From JBMOKU01 sp049324315 (GTDB lineage Bacteria > Bacillota > Clostridia > Peptostreptococcales > Thermotaleaceae): a DNA stretch of 60,189 nt. The notes beneath the pieces were generated by a model, which worked only from the letters and a program-made list of their open reading frames with translations, searched no databases and had not been told where the DNA came from. The stretch lies in the NCBI GenBank assembly GCA_049324315.1, contig JBMOKU010000049.1, forward strand, positions 1-60,189, in the 5' to 3' direction. Both the position numbers and the translations under genes were made by a program. Shown one piece after another: positions 6,364 to 14,771 of this stretch. Each line of letters opens with the position of its first letter. Within the stretch, counting starts at the first letter, position 1.

Positions 6364-8337
6364 TTAGGGTACTACTCTAAGTAATTTGTTCTTATAGTAA
6401 TTGTACTCATACCAGTGATCGTAGCTTCCATTTAATATTTCTTTTTGATTATTTAAATGATCTTTAATTTGAGTTCTTATGCCCATATCTTCCGCCTCTA
6501 GAAGCTTTATCATCTCCGGTACCGCATCATAGGATAGTCTTTTAATATAATTTATATCTATTTTTCCAGTTGCTTCGTATCTTGCAATGTTTTCCTTTGC
6601 TATCAGCCTATCTACATTGACAAAATTTAAGCCTACATACACCACTAGTGTAGTAATCATCGCATACTTTACTATAGGTATTCTTTGAATCCATATTCCC
6701 AACAATACGATTACCAATAGAATTCCGATTAAGACCATAAATGCTTGGACAAATATCCTTAATCTTGTGAAACCAAAGGCCGTTTCATATAAATACATTT
6801 TATAGCTAGCTGAAATCAACATATTAAATGTAAATAGAATGAGAAGACTGTAGGATATATTCACTATTTTATTTATCTTTTTATTGTCCTGCTTTGTCAA
6901 ATGAATGCTTAACAGCAATATGACAAAATTGATAAGCGTAACTAGAATAAGCTCAAAAAATCCCCTTCTGGCATATTCAGCATAGGAAAATCCTTCAGGC
7001 AGCGCATGTAATCCTCCGCCATATAAATATGAAAACTGTACGATCGTAAACAGTAAATAAGCTATATTTATGACAGAGAGTATGGTTATTATGGTTACCG
7101 GCTCCCAGGTGGTCTTATATACATTCATCTTTCTATTTTCGTCATGTATTTCATGATATTTAAAACTCCATAAGAATCCAAACATATATAAAGCTACGAC
7201 GGCTGTGACCAAAGTGTGTCCCAGCACACTCCCCGCATTTAATTTCCCAAATAACTCTCCGATATTTTCAACATAATGTTTGAACATCATATCCGCAGAG
7301 GTCAGCAGTACCAGGATCACGATTAACAGCGGTATCGAGATTAAAAGTCCTCTCATGATATTTTTATGAACAGTGTTTTCTTTAAGCTTCTTTCCATCGC
7401 CAGTCAATTCTTTACTAAAGATAAAGAATTTAGGCAAAACACTAAACGACTTAACGAAGACCCTATCCAAGACATTCATGATAAAGAATACGCTTATTTC
7501 TTTTACATTTTCATACCTAACGGCTATTAAGTAGCTGGTTATTAGAAATGGAATAAGTATGACATTTAATGTACTTAATACAACATCATTGTATATGCTG
7601 AAGCTTACTGATAGTAGGACAACAGGAATCAAGAATACAAATCCCAGCTTTTTATTTAATTTCACACCTCTATAGTTTCCATATATTGAAGCAAAGATGA
7701 TCGCCATACTGAAAATAAACCCCGATATCCCAATATGATCCCATATAAAGAAATAAGTAAATAGAATACCTAGCCCTAAAGCCATTGCCATACCCATTAT
7801 TTTGTTATGTTTTCCCGCTTCAGCATCAACCTTATTTCTTTCCTTCTGTATATAAAAATTGTTTAGATATGCCCTTCCTATTTGGCTGTTAAAATACGTA
7901 TCCCTAATGGTATCAATCCATTGGTGGTAATAGTCATTTTTAACAGCTTCCTCCAGCAACAGCTTGATATATTGTGTTTCAAGCTCTCTAAAGGCTCTTC
8001 TGTCACTTAACCTAACCCATTTTAAACCTACGGCTTTAAAAGGATCATTAAAACATTTTATTTCCTCAAGATCACAATCCAGGTTTACATCTGTCTGCTG
8101 CAAATCAATCAAGAATGTTTTAACACCAATAACTACCTCTTTGGTAAATTGAAATGTTATTTCTTGATCTATATTTAATTGTTCCTTTAACTCTCTTCTT
8201 ATAGCATCTATTTCATTTTCATTTTCTTTCGTTTGTCCGGTAATAAAGCAATTTTCCCTTCTGCCATTTTCATCGATTCCCTGCACTGTAAGGATCTGAT
8301 GATCTTTAATAATCATGCCTTGAATTTTTTTTGCCAT
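6364..8337 (-). CDS. Nudix-like/DUF4173 membrane fusion protein
   Basis: 657 residues. The first ~160 resemble a Nudix hydrolase with the box GQTKENENEIDAIRRELKEQ, matching Gx5Ex7REUxEE except that the last Glu is Gln and the following Gly is Asn; metal-binding may be impaired. A linker (FNSQIGRAYLNNFYIQKERN) leads into about 12 hydrophobic helices resembling the DUF4153/DUF4173 membrane family, with a soluble helical C-terminus (KRLSYDAVPEMIKLLEAEDM). Good ribosome site (AAAGGGGAGC). Last gene of a three-gene operon after DUF2975 and XRE proteins. Function unknown; in related operons such proteins are linked to cell-state regulation. Confidence 0.75.
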   Translation of the reverse strand: MAKKIQGMIIKDHQILTVQGIDENGRRENCFITGQTKENENEIDAIRRELKEQLNIDQEITFQFTKEVVIGVKTFLIDLQQTDVNLDCDLEEIKCFNDPFKAVGLKWVRLSDRRAFRELETQYIKLLLEEAVKNDYYHQWIDTIRDTYFNSQIGRAYLNNFYIQKERNKVDAEAGKHNKIMGMAMALGLGILFTYFFIWDHIGISGFIFSMAIIFASIYGNYRGVKLNKKLGFVFLIPVVLLSVSFSIYNDVVLSTLNVILIPFLITSYLIAVRYENVKEISVFFIMNVLDRVFVKSFSVLPKFFIFSKELTGDGKKLKENTVHKNIMRGLLISIPLLIVILVLLTSADMMFKHYVENIGELFGKLNAGSVLGHTLVTAVVALYMFGFLWSFKYHEIHDENRKMNVYKTTWEPVTIITILSVINIAYLLFTIVQFSYLYGGGLHALPEGFSYAEYARRGFFELILVTLINFVILLLSIHLTKQDNKKINKIVNISYSLLILFTFNMLISASYKMYLYETAFGFTRLRIFVQAFMVLIGILLVIVLLGIWIQRIPIVKYAMITTLVVYVGLNFVNVDRLIAKENIARYEATGKIDINYIKRLSYDAVPEMIKLLEAEDMGIRTQIKDHLNNQKEILNGSYDHWYEYNYYKNKLLRVVP

Positions 8338-8362
8338 CGAGTTTGCTCCCCTTTACATAAAC

Positions 8363-8575
8363 TTACTCTTCATCAGGAACATATTCTAAAATATCCCCGG
8401 GCTGACAATCTAACTCTTTGCATATAGCCTCTAATGTCGTAAATCTTATGGCTTTCGCCTTATTGGTTTTTAATATGGAGAGGTTTGCATTTGTGATTCC
8501 AACCTTCTCTGCCAGTTCCTGCAATGAAATTTTTCTCTTCGCCATCATCACATCTAAATTAATAATTATTCCCAT
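8363..8575 (-). CDS. XRE-family regulator, YozG-like
   Basis: 70 residues from ATG 8575 (AAGGGTGAAG upstream). A single Cro/CI-type helix-turn-helix fills the protein: ISLQELAEKVGITNANLSIL then AIRFTTLEAICKELDCQPGD. Proteins of this type (YozG) are usually encoded next to DUF2975 membrane proteins, as here: the upstream DUF2975 gene ends 11 bp before this start. Likely regulates its own operon. Confidence 0.88.
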   Translation of the reverse strand: MGIIINLDVMMAKRKISLQELAEKVGITNANLSILKTNKAKAIRFTTLEAICKELDCQPGDILEYVPDEE

Positions 8576-8586
8576 ACGCTTCACCC

Positions 8587-9081
8587 TTATATCGTTAAGT
8601 CGTTGTCTTCTTTGTATTCAACTGCAACCTTAAACACCTTTTCCAGCACTAAAATAAATAGACCGGCAAAAAAGAATATAAAGAACTCAAAATCCGTATG
8701 AATCCCTTTTGTATCAATGTATATAATTTCATAATTTATATAGTCAAGGTTAATGAAGAAATTTACAAAATAGCAAAATGAGATGATAAAACTTCCTATC
8801 CATATATTTTTTAGGCTTTTTACATTTTCCTCGACAAATGGATCAGGTGTTATGAGTGTTTTAATGATCTTTCTTAAGTTATAAACAATAAATAGTAAGG
8901 ATGTACCTCCAATTAGAAATAAGGCATACACAAATGCTACTATTGGGGTAACTGCCTCAAATGATCCTGTGAATAATGTGTTTTTAGAAACAACGATAAA
9001 TAAAACGACTCCTATCAACAACAAGACATCTAATACGCTTTTAAGAAAACTTGATAAGGAGCCCTTGCCATAATACTTCAT
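8587..9081 (-). CDS. DUF2975 membrane protein
   Basis: 164 residues with four hydrophobic helices at roughly 13-32, 43-67, 93-112 and 132-150. The pattern and the adjacent YozG-type regulator identify the DUF2975 family. Ribosome site GAGGAGG before ATG. First gene of the operon with the XRE regulator and the Nudix-DUF4173 protein; the role of the family is not established. Confidence 0.85.
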   Translation of the reverse strand: MKYYGKGSLSSFLKSVLDVLLLIGVVLFIVVSKNTLFTGSFEAVTPIVAFVYALFLIGGTSLLFIVYNLRKIIKTLITPDPFVEENVKSLKNIWIGSFIISFCYFVNFFINLDYINYEIIYIDTKGIHTDFEFFIFFFAGLFILVLEKVFKVAVEYKEDNDLTI

Positions 9082-9277
9082 TTTAATCCTCCTCGCCTAA
9101 TGTCTAAAGATTCTACATCTAATTTTTATAGTTAAGCTATATTTTCATGATATCATCTATTTTCGTGTAATTCAATATATTTTTATTGATAAACAATAAA
9201 TTTTTATTCCTAATTAATATAACCTAAGGAGCTAAGGGTAAATAGTGGAAAAATAGTAAAGCGAGAAGGTCATGATA

Positions 9278-9318
9278 AAAAACCTCTTAAGCAATATCAT
9301 TTTACTTAAGAGGTTTTT
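9278..9318. terminator. Bidirectional Rho-independent terminator
   Basis: Fourteen-base-pair stem AAAAACCTCTTAAG/CTTAAGAGGTTTTT with a 13-nt loop. It lies in the 304-bp gap between the DUF2975 operon promoter side and the end of the V-ATPase operon. Its A and T ends allow function in both directions. Confidence 0.75.
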
Positions 9319-9385
9319 CATATTTTGTCTATTCTAGAACAAAAAAACCCTAAAATAGCGTTCACTACTTTAAGGTCAAGATTCC

Positions 9386-10018
9386 TCAACTACCCTTTAC
9401 ACTCCGTTCCTTTCTCTGCTTCACAAGCTTTAACCGGAAAAAATCCTCCCGTTCCTTCTCTTCCAATACTTCTTCAATAAACTTCACCTGTTCCTGATAT
9501 CGGGGGATTTGTATTTTTTCCAGAGCATTGGCCCTCTTCTGGGTCTTCTTGATTTCCATGGCCAGCTTATAGACGGAGTTTTCAATCTCAGCCAATTCGT
9601 ACATCAGGTATTTTACTTCTCTAAACTTAGTGACCGCAATGTCTAGGGCAGGATTTGTCCTGAAAAAGCCATAATAGGTTTCTAAGTCTTTCTTTTCATA
9701 TTTTACAGTAGGGATCTCCACGCCCATGACACTGGTCAGAAGGATTTCAAATTCCTCCACCGTAGGGATGGATATGGCGATCTCCTCCACGTTATTCACG
9801 CCCATACTGACATTCACAACCTGTAATGCCTTGTAGGCTTCTTCAAAGGTAATGGAAATTCTGTTCTGTACATCCTTGGCCTTGTTCATCAGCCCCATCA
9901 TTTCCCGGATAAGAACATTTCTTTTTTTATCTAACAGCTCGAACCCCTTCTGAGAAAACTCCAGAAAGCTTTTTGCCTTCAGTAAATTGGCCTTTGTGGG
10001 GGCAACGTTTATGTACAT
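9386..10018 (-). CDS. atpD: V/A-type ATPase subunit D
   Basis: Central-stalk rotor subunit. About 210 residues from ATG 10018 (GAAGGGTGATC upstream); the N-terminus MYINVAPTKANLLKAKSFLE is typical. Long N- and C-terminal coiled helices (FELLDKKRNVLIREMMGLMN and VYKLAMEIKKTQKRANALEK) enclose a small middle domain. It should sit inside the A3B3 head and transmit torque. Last gene of the operon, separated from atpB by 156 bp that contain a repeat insertion. Confidence 0.95.
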   Translation of the reverse strand: MYINVAPTKANLLKAKSFLEFSQKGFELLDKKRNVLIREMMGLMNKAKDVQNRISITFEEAYKALQVVNVSMGVNNVEEIAISIPTVEEFEILLTSVMGVEIPTVKYEKKDLETYYGFFRTNPALDIAVTKFREVKYLMYELAEIENSVYKLAMEIKKTQKRANALEKIQIPRYQEQVKFIEEVLEEKEREDFFRLKLVKQRKERSVKGS

Positions 10019-10040
10019 AGCGATCACCCTTCATATTAGT

Positions 10041-10171
10041 TTATCGTGTATCGTTTATCGTTTATCGCAAAAACCAGTTTTTCTAGAAATATAGTCTTGA
10101 TGTTCTTTAACGATACACTATCCACGATTCGCGATACACGCCTTAAGACAGCAGGTACAGTCCCCTTGTCC
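10041..10171. repeat. Miniature inverted repeat inside the V-ATPase operon
   Basis: Left part holds three copies of the unit (C)GTTTATCG/CGTGTATCG (10041-10067); right part holds inverted counterparts CGATACAC and CGATACACG (10111-10140). The outer end (GCAGGTACAGTCCCC at 10150) matches the end of the ggggacag-type element at 51078-51143. It fills nearly the whole gap between the atpB stop and atpD, starting right after the atpB stop codon. Confidence 0.65.
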
Positions 10172-10174
10172 ATA

Positions 10175-11548
10175 TCACCCTTTATAATATTTCTTGATGA
10201 TTTCAGGACTTACTCTGTCCAGTTCCTCTATGGGCAGCATGGATAAAATTTCCCATGCCAAATCAAGGGTCTCAATGATACTTCTATCTTCATCAAAGTC
10301 CTGGGTGATAAATAATCTTTCAAATTCTCTACCGAATGCCATATGCTTTTTATCGATTGGCGACAAATCATCTTCACCGATAATCTGTGCCAAGGCCCTT
10401 ACATCTTGGACTCTGGAATAGGATGCAAAAAGCTGATTGGCTACCTCTGGGTGGTCTTCCCTTGTAAATCCTTCACCGATACCATCTTTCATGAGTCTGG
10501 AAAGAGAAGGTAAAATATTCACCGGCGGATAGATATTCCTTTGGAACAATTCTCTACCCAGTACAACCTGTCCTTCTGTGATATATCCGGTCAAGTCCGG
10601 TACTGGGTGGGTGATATCATCATTGGGCATGGTGAGTATGGGCAAGAACGTAATGGACCCGCTGTCGCCTTTCATCATACCAGCCCGTTCATATAGGGAT
10701 GCCAAGTCAGAATACAAGTAACCCGGATATCCCTTTCTGCTTGGCACCTCTTCTCTTGCTGCAGATACTTCCCTGAGGGCTTCACAGTAGCTGGTGATAT
10801 CCGTCATGATGACCAGTATGTGCATCCCTTCTTCAAAGGCCAGATATTCTGCTGCCGTTAAGGCGCATCTGGGTGTGATGACCCGCTCAACGATGGGATC
10901 ATTGGCAAGGTTAACGTACATGACAACCTGCTCTAAAACCCCCGCTTCCTCAAAGCTCCTTCTAAAATAATCCGCGTCATCATGCTTAACGCCTATGGCA
11001 GCGAAAACAACGGCAAACTTTTCATCACCCTCTGAGCTTAGTTTAGCTTGTCTAACGATTTGGGCCGCCAGTTCATTATGAGGCATTCCGTTTCCTGAAA
11101 AAATTGGAAGCTTCTGCCCCCGAATCAAGGTGGTCAGACAATCTATGGAAGAGATTCCTGTCTGAATATAGTTCCTTGGATACTTCCGGGCAACAGGATT
11201 CATCGGTCTTCCATTTACGTTATAGGCCCTGCTGCTGTAGATTTCTCCACCGCCATCCATAGGTCTGCCGATGCCATTAAAGGTTCTTCCCAGAATATCT
11301 GCAGATAGGGGAAGCTCAAAGGGTTTGCCCGTAAACCTTACTGAGGCGTTCTGGGTAGATACGCCGGAGGTACCTTCAAACACCTGTGCCACAACGCTGT
11401 TCCCTTCGATTTTGATGACTTTACCCTTTCTGCTTTTTCCGTTATCCAGAGTGATATCCAAAATCTCCCCATAAGCAACTTCTTCTACACCGGATATGAT
11501 AACCAAAGGTCCTTCGACCTTATCTAACAATAAGTATTCTTTCTTCAA
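10175..11548 (-). CDS. atpB: V/A-type ATPase subunit B
   Basis: Non-catalytic nucleotide-binding subunit of the head. About 457 residues; the likely start is TTG 11548 (protein MKKEYLLLDKVEGPL), behind AGGATGTG. The usual Walker A is absent (LPIFSGNGMPHNELAAQIVR), as in other B subunits, and the family motifs SYLYSDLASLYERAG-like (GYPGYLYSDLASLYERAG) and GSITFLPIL are present. Follows atpA by 28 bp. Ends with TGA. Confidence 0.97.
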   Translation of the reverse strand: MKKEYLLLDKVEGPLVIISGVEEVAYGEILDITLDNGKSRKGKVIKIEGNSVVAQVFEGTSGVSTQNASVRFTGKPFELPLSADILGRTFNGIGRPMDGGGEIYSSRAYNVNGRPMNPVARKYPRNYIQTGISSIDCLTTLIRGQKLPIFSGNGMPHNELAAQIVRQAKLSSEGDEKFAVVFAAIGVKHDDADYFRRSFEEAGVLEQVVMYVNLANDPIVERVITPRCALTAAEYLAFEEGMHILVIMTDITSYCEALREVSAAREEVPSRKGYPGYLYSDLASLYERAGMMKGDSGSITFLPILTMPNDDITHPVPDLTGYITEGQVVLGRELFQRNIYPPVNILPSLSRLMKDGIGEGFTREDHPEVANQLFASYSRVQDVRALAQIIGEDDLSPIDKKHMAFGREFERLFITQDFDEDRSIIETLDLAWEILSMLPIEELDRVSPEIIKKYYKG

Positions 11549-11576
11549 CCAAATCACATCCTACTACATCATGATT

Positions 11577-13346
11577 TTATTTGTACTTTTCCAACAACTG
11601 ATGATAATACTGGTCAATCTCCTCTGCCAGCCTGTCTAGACCGCTTAAATCATCATTGGGAATGTTGTATTTCATTTTCATCACTTCATTAAACAGCCGA
11701 TCGTCCTTTGCCTGAGAAATAGGCACACCTTTTTTTACAGCATCCAAGCCTTTCTCATAGAGATAATCGATTAGCTTTAGCATGTGATACTGCTTTTCTA
11801 AAGGTACAAAGGTATCCTCTTTGTGAAAGGCGTTCTGCTGGAGGAAACCGATTTTTAGAACCTTGGAAATTTCCAAAATCAATCGCTGCTCATCCGGTAA
11901 TACATCCTCACCCACCAGCTGAACGATTTCCTGCAGCTTGTTTTCTTCGTGGAGGATTCTCATCATCTTCGGTCGAAGCTCTATCACATCATCACTGACA
12001 TTTTCCTTATACCATCCCGCCAATACTTTGATATAGCCGCTGTAGCTGGTGAGCCAGTTAATGGAAGGATAATGTCTGGCATAAGCCAACTTTTTATCCA
12101 GGGCCAAAAATGCATTCACATAGCGTTTTGTATTTTCTGTTACGGGCTCGGAAAAGTCTCCACCGGCCGGAGAAACCGCACCGATGATCGTGATGGAAGC
12201 CTCTTGACCTCCCAAGGTGGTTACATAACCGGCCCTTTCGTAAAACTCCGCCAGTCTCGAAGGTAAATATGCCGGATATCCCTCTTCCGCAGGCATTTCC
12301 TCCAGCCTTCCTGAAATTTCCCGCAGTGCTTCTGCCCATCTGGAAGTAGAGTCTGCCATAATGGCCACATGATATCCCATATCCCGGAAATATTCTGCAA
12401 TGGTAATCCCCGTATAGATACTGGCTTCTCTGGCTGCCACAGGCATATTCGAAGTATTGGCAATTAATATGGTTCTTTCCATAATGGGTTTATTGGTTTT
12501 AGGATCAATCAGCTTTGGAAAATCCTCCAAAACCTCTGTCATTTCGTTCCCTCGCTCGCCACAGCCTATATAAACGATAATATCCGCATCAGACCATTTT
12601 GCCAGCTGATGCTGGGTCATAGTCTTACCTGTTCCAAAACCTCCCGGTATGGCGGCAGTGCCTCCCTTTGCCACGGGAAAAAATATATCCAGCACCCGCT
12701 GTCCTGTGACAAGGGGTTTTTCAATAGCAAGTCTTTCATATACCGGCCTGGGGTCTCTGACAGGCCATTCTTGATACATGGTCAAGCAATATTCATGTCC
12801 TTTTCTATCTTTCACAACCACCAATTGTTCTTCAATGGTATAGCTGCCGTCTTCTTTTACCCAGGTCACTTCTCCAGCAATTTCAGGTGGAACCAAAAGC
12901 TTATGCTCTACGAGAGACGTTTCTTGAACTACACCATAGACATGTCCGGCCTCTAAAAAGTCTCCCACTTTCACTTGTATTCTTATATCCCATCTTTTTT
13001 GGGTATCAATGGAAATCAAACCAATGCCCTCAGGGATAAAGCCTTGGGACATTTCATTGATCTGTACCAGTGGTCTCTCAATACCGTCGAAAATATTTCC
13101 GATAAGCCCTGGTCCCAGCTTCAAAGACAGAGGCTTTCCTGTGGGTATCACTTTCTCTCCCGATTTCAAACCCTCGGTCTCCTCATATACCTGTATGGTA
13201 CCTAAGTCTCCATCCAATGCAATGACTTCTCCAATAAGCTTTTTGTTTCCAACCATGACCATTTCCCGCATCTTAAAACCAGCCATGTTTCGACCTTTAA
13301 CCACGGGACCATTAATCAACGTAATGATTCCTTCTCGATCATTCAT
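11577..13346 (-). CDS. atpA: V/A-type ATPase catalytic subunit A
   Basis: 589 residues, full length. N-terminal beta barrel, the bulge domain specific to A subunits (LLVPPEIAGEVTWVKEDGSY), P-loop GGFGTGKT (about residue 231), catalytic Glu region CGERGNEMTEVLEDFP, and Walker B in VAIMADSTSRWAEAL. Ribosome site GCAGGTGA. Its start overlaps the end of atpE by 8 bp. Together with B it forms the hexameric head that couples ATP turnover to ion transport. Confidence 0.98.
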   Translation of the reverse strand: MNDREGIITLINGPVVKGRNMAGFKMREMVMVGNKKLIGEVIALDGDLGTIQVYEETEGLKSGEKVIPTGKPLSLKLGPGLIGNIFDGIERPLVQINEMSQGFIPEGIGLISIDTQKRWDIRIQVKVGDFLEAGHVYGVVQETSLVEHKLLVPPEIAGEVTWVKEDGSYTIEEQLVVVKDRKGHEYCLTMYQEWPVRDPRPVYERLAIEKPLVTGQRVLDIFFPVAKGGTAAIPGGFGTGKTMTQHQLAKWSDADIIVYIGCGERGNEMTEVLEDFPKLIDPKTNKPIMERTILIANTSNMPVAAREASIYTGITIAEYFRDMGYHVAIMADSTSRWAEALREISGRLEEMPAEEGYPAYLPSRLAEFYERAGYVTTLGGQEASITIIGAVSPAGGDFSEPVTENTKRYVNAFLALDKKLAYARHYPSINWLTSYSGYIKVLAGWYKENVSDDVIELRPKMMRILHEENKLQEIVQLVGEDVLPDEQRLILEISKVLKIGFLQQNAFHKEDTFVPLEKQYHMLKLIDYLYEKGLDAVKKGVPISQAKDDRLFNEVMKMKYNIPNDDLSGLDRLAEEIDQYYHQLLEKYK

Positions 13347-13980
13347 CTATATCACCTGCTTCTTTGAATGCGTCATAGAGCTTTTGTCCAATCAATTGCC
13401 TATGTTCTTCAATCACTGTCTGAATAGAGGCGTCGATGCGAAGGGTTCTTTGCCTGTTCACGACCACAATGCCACCGACAATGTCCTCTAGTGAAACAGC
13501 AATATCCATTTGTTCCTTTGTAAACCCTGCTTTCTCTCCCTCTTGATATATGAAATCTCCAAACCTGTCAGCATCCTTTGTCGTAACAAACAGTTGAATG
13601 CCCTCTTCTCCTTGGAAGGAAGACAACACTTTGGAAATACTCTGGTGGAAGAAAGTTTGATAGGCCTCATCGTCTGTAAATGCCATGGCTTTTTTCCCAA
13701 CATTCTCCATCAAGCGATCAATCAGTTCCTGTTTTTTATGTAGTATTTTTCTTTTCTTCTCCAATTTTGCCTTTGAGATCATTTTATTTTTCTTTGCTTC
13801 ACCTTTTTTGGTCAAGTCCTCAAGCAGCTTTTTACTTGTTTGGTCAATAGCAGCCCTATGCTTTTCAATGACTTCGTTATTCTTTTGATTGATTTCCATG
13901 AGCTTTTCATCAAACTCCTGCTGAACCTTTTCAAGAACCAGCTTAGTAAAAACATTTAGTTTTTCTTCAATGGTAATCAT
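13339..13980 (-). CDS. atpE: V/A-type ATPase subunit E (peripheral stalk)
   Basis: 213 residues from ATG 13980, with TATGAGGTG upstream. A long charged N-terminal coiled coil (residues about 5-100, rich in Glu/Lys) is followed by a globular domain ending in VVNRQRTLRIDASIQTVIEE. This matches the E subunit, which pairs with the short H/G subunit to form the stator stalk. Confidence 0.93.
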   Translation of the reverse strand: MITIEEKLNVFTKLVLEKVQQEFDEKLMEINQKNNEVIEKHRAAIDQTSKKLLEDLTKKGEAKKNKMISKAKLEKKRKILHKKQELIDRLMENVGKKAMAFTDDEAYQTFFHQSISKVLSSFQGEEGIQLFVTTKDADRFGDFIYQEGEKAGFTKEQMDIAVSLEDIVGGIVVVNRQRTLRIDASIQTVIEEHRQLIGQKLYDAFKEAGDIDE

Positions 13981-13990
13981 ACTATGCACC

Positions 13991-14296
13991 TCATATCTTA
14001 AGCCCTATGGACTCCCTAATATACTTGGTAATATAATCTCCCCTTCTTGAACCTTGTCTATCAGGAATCTCGATGATCAGGGGATAGTCCCTTTTAATCT
14101 TCAATTCCATAATTTCCTCTTCTGCCATGGCCAAAACAGCCTCTGTCACAATGACAATTTGAATTTCGCTGCTATCTAGCGTCTTTTGTAGTTGTTCCAA
14201 AGCCTCTTCTCTATTTTTTACCAGCACACCCTTTATTCCCGCCAACCGCATACCGATTAAAGTATCCTGATTGTCACTAATTAAGAAGGATTTCAT
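13991..14296 (-). CDS. atpF: V/A-type ATPase subunit F
   Basis: 101 residues with a Rossmann-like fold pattern (MKSFLISDNQDTLIGMRLAG, IVIVTEAVLAM, YPLIIEIPDRQGSR). It binds subunit D in the central stalk and helps regulate rotation. Nine bp after atpK and 10 bp before atpE. Confidence 0.93.
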   Translation of the reverse strand: MKSFLISDNQDTLIGMRLAGIKGVLVKNREEALEQLQKTLDSSEIQIVIVTEAVLAMAEEEIMELKIKRDYPLIIEIPDRQGSRRGDYITKYIRESIGLKI

Positions 14297-14305
14297 ATCA
14301 TCACC

Positions 14306-14728
14306 CTATAGTCTGCCAAGGATCAAAATAGAGATAATTAATCCGTAAATCGCAATACCTTCTGCCAACCCCACAAAGATCAATGTTTTACCAAGGATTT
14401 TTGGATCTTCAGACACAGCACCCAGCGCTGATGAACCCACTGCACCTACTGCATAGCCGGCTCCTAAGGTGGCCAAACCGGTACTCAGAGCAGCTGCAAT
14501 AAAGCCCAGTCCGGAGGCTGATGTCTCATTTTCTGCGAAAGCAACAACCACATCCGGCACTAAGATAATCACAGCCATCATCATAAGGGGTATAAATGTA
14601 AATAGATTTGTTCGAAGTATCTTCTTCATTTTTCCTTTGTCAGCACTCTCCTGGGTATAGCTTAGAAAAATACCTGTTCCTATGGTTAAAAGTACAATCA
14701 TAATAGAAGATGTTAATATCCATTTCAT
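14306..14728 (-). CDS. atpK: V/A-type ATPase proteolipid subunit K (c ring)
   Basis: 140 residues with four hydrophobic segments. The C-terminal half is the canonical ion-binding hairpin: GAGYAVGAVGSSALGAVSED and then LAEGIAIYGLIISILIL, where the Glu is the ion carrier. The N-terminal half is a signal-anchor-like pair of helices without a carboxylate, a layout common in Clostridia. After the Glu the motif reads EGIAIY, lacking the Ser/Thr seen next to the Glu in classical Na+-binding rings; whether it carries H+ or Na+ cannot be settled by eye. Confidence 0.93.
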   Translation of the reverse strand: MKWILTSSIMIVLLTIGTGIFLSYTQESADKGKMKKILRTNLFTFIPLMMMAVIILVPDVVVAFAENETSASGLGFIAAALSTGLATLGAGYAVGAVGSSALGAVSEDPKILGKTLIFVGLAEGIAIYGLIISILILGRL

Positions 14729-14771
14729 TTAAAAGACCTCCAATCAAATTTGTCAATATAAACTTTAAGAT

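Noticed and set aside
11949..13491. Several open frames opposite atpA and atpE
   Set aside because: Antisense of strongly conserved ATPase genes, no ribosome sites and no family likeness.
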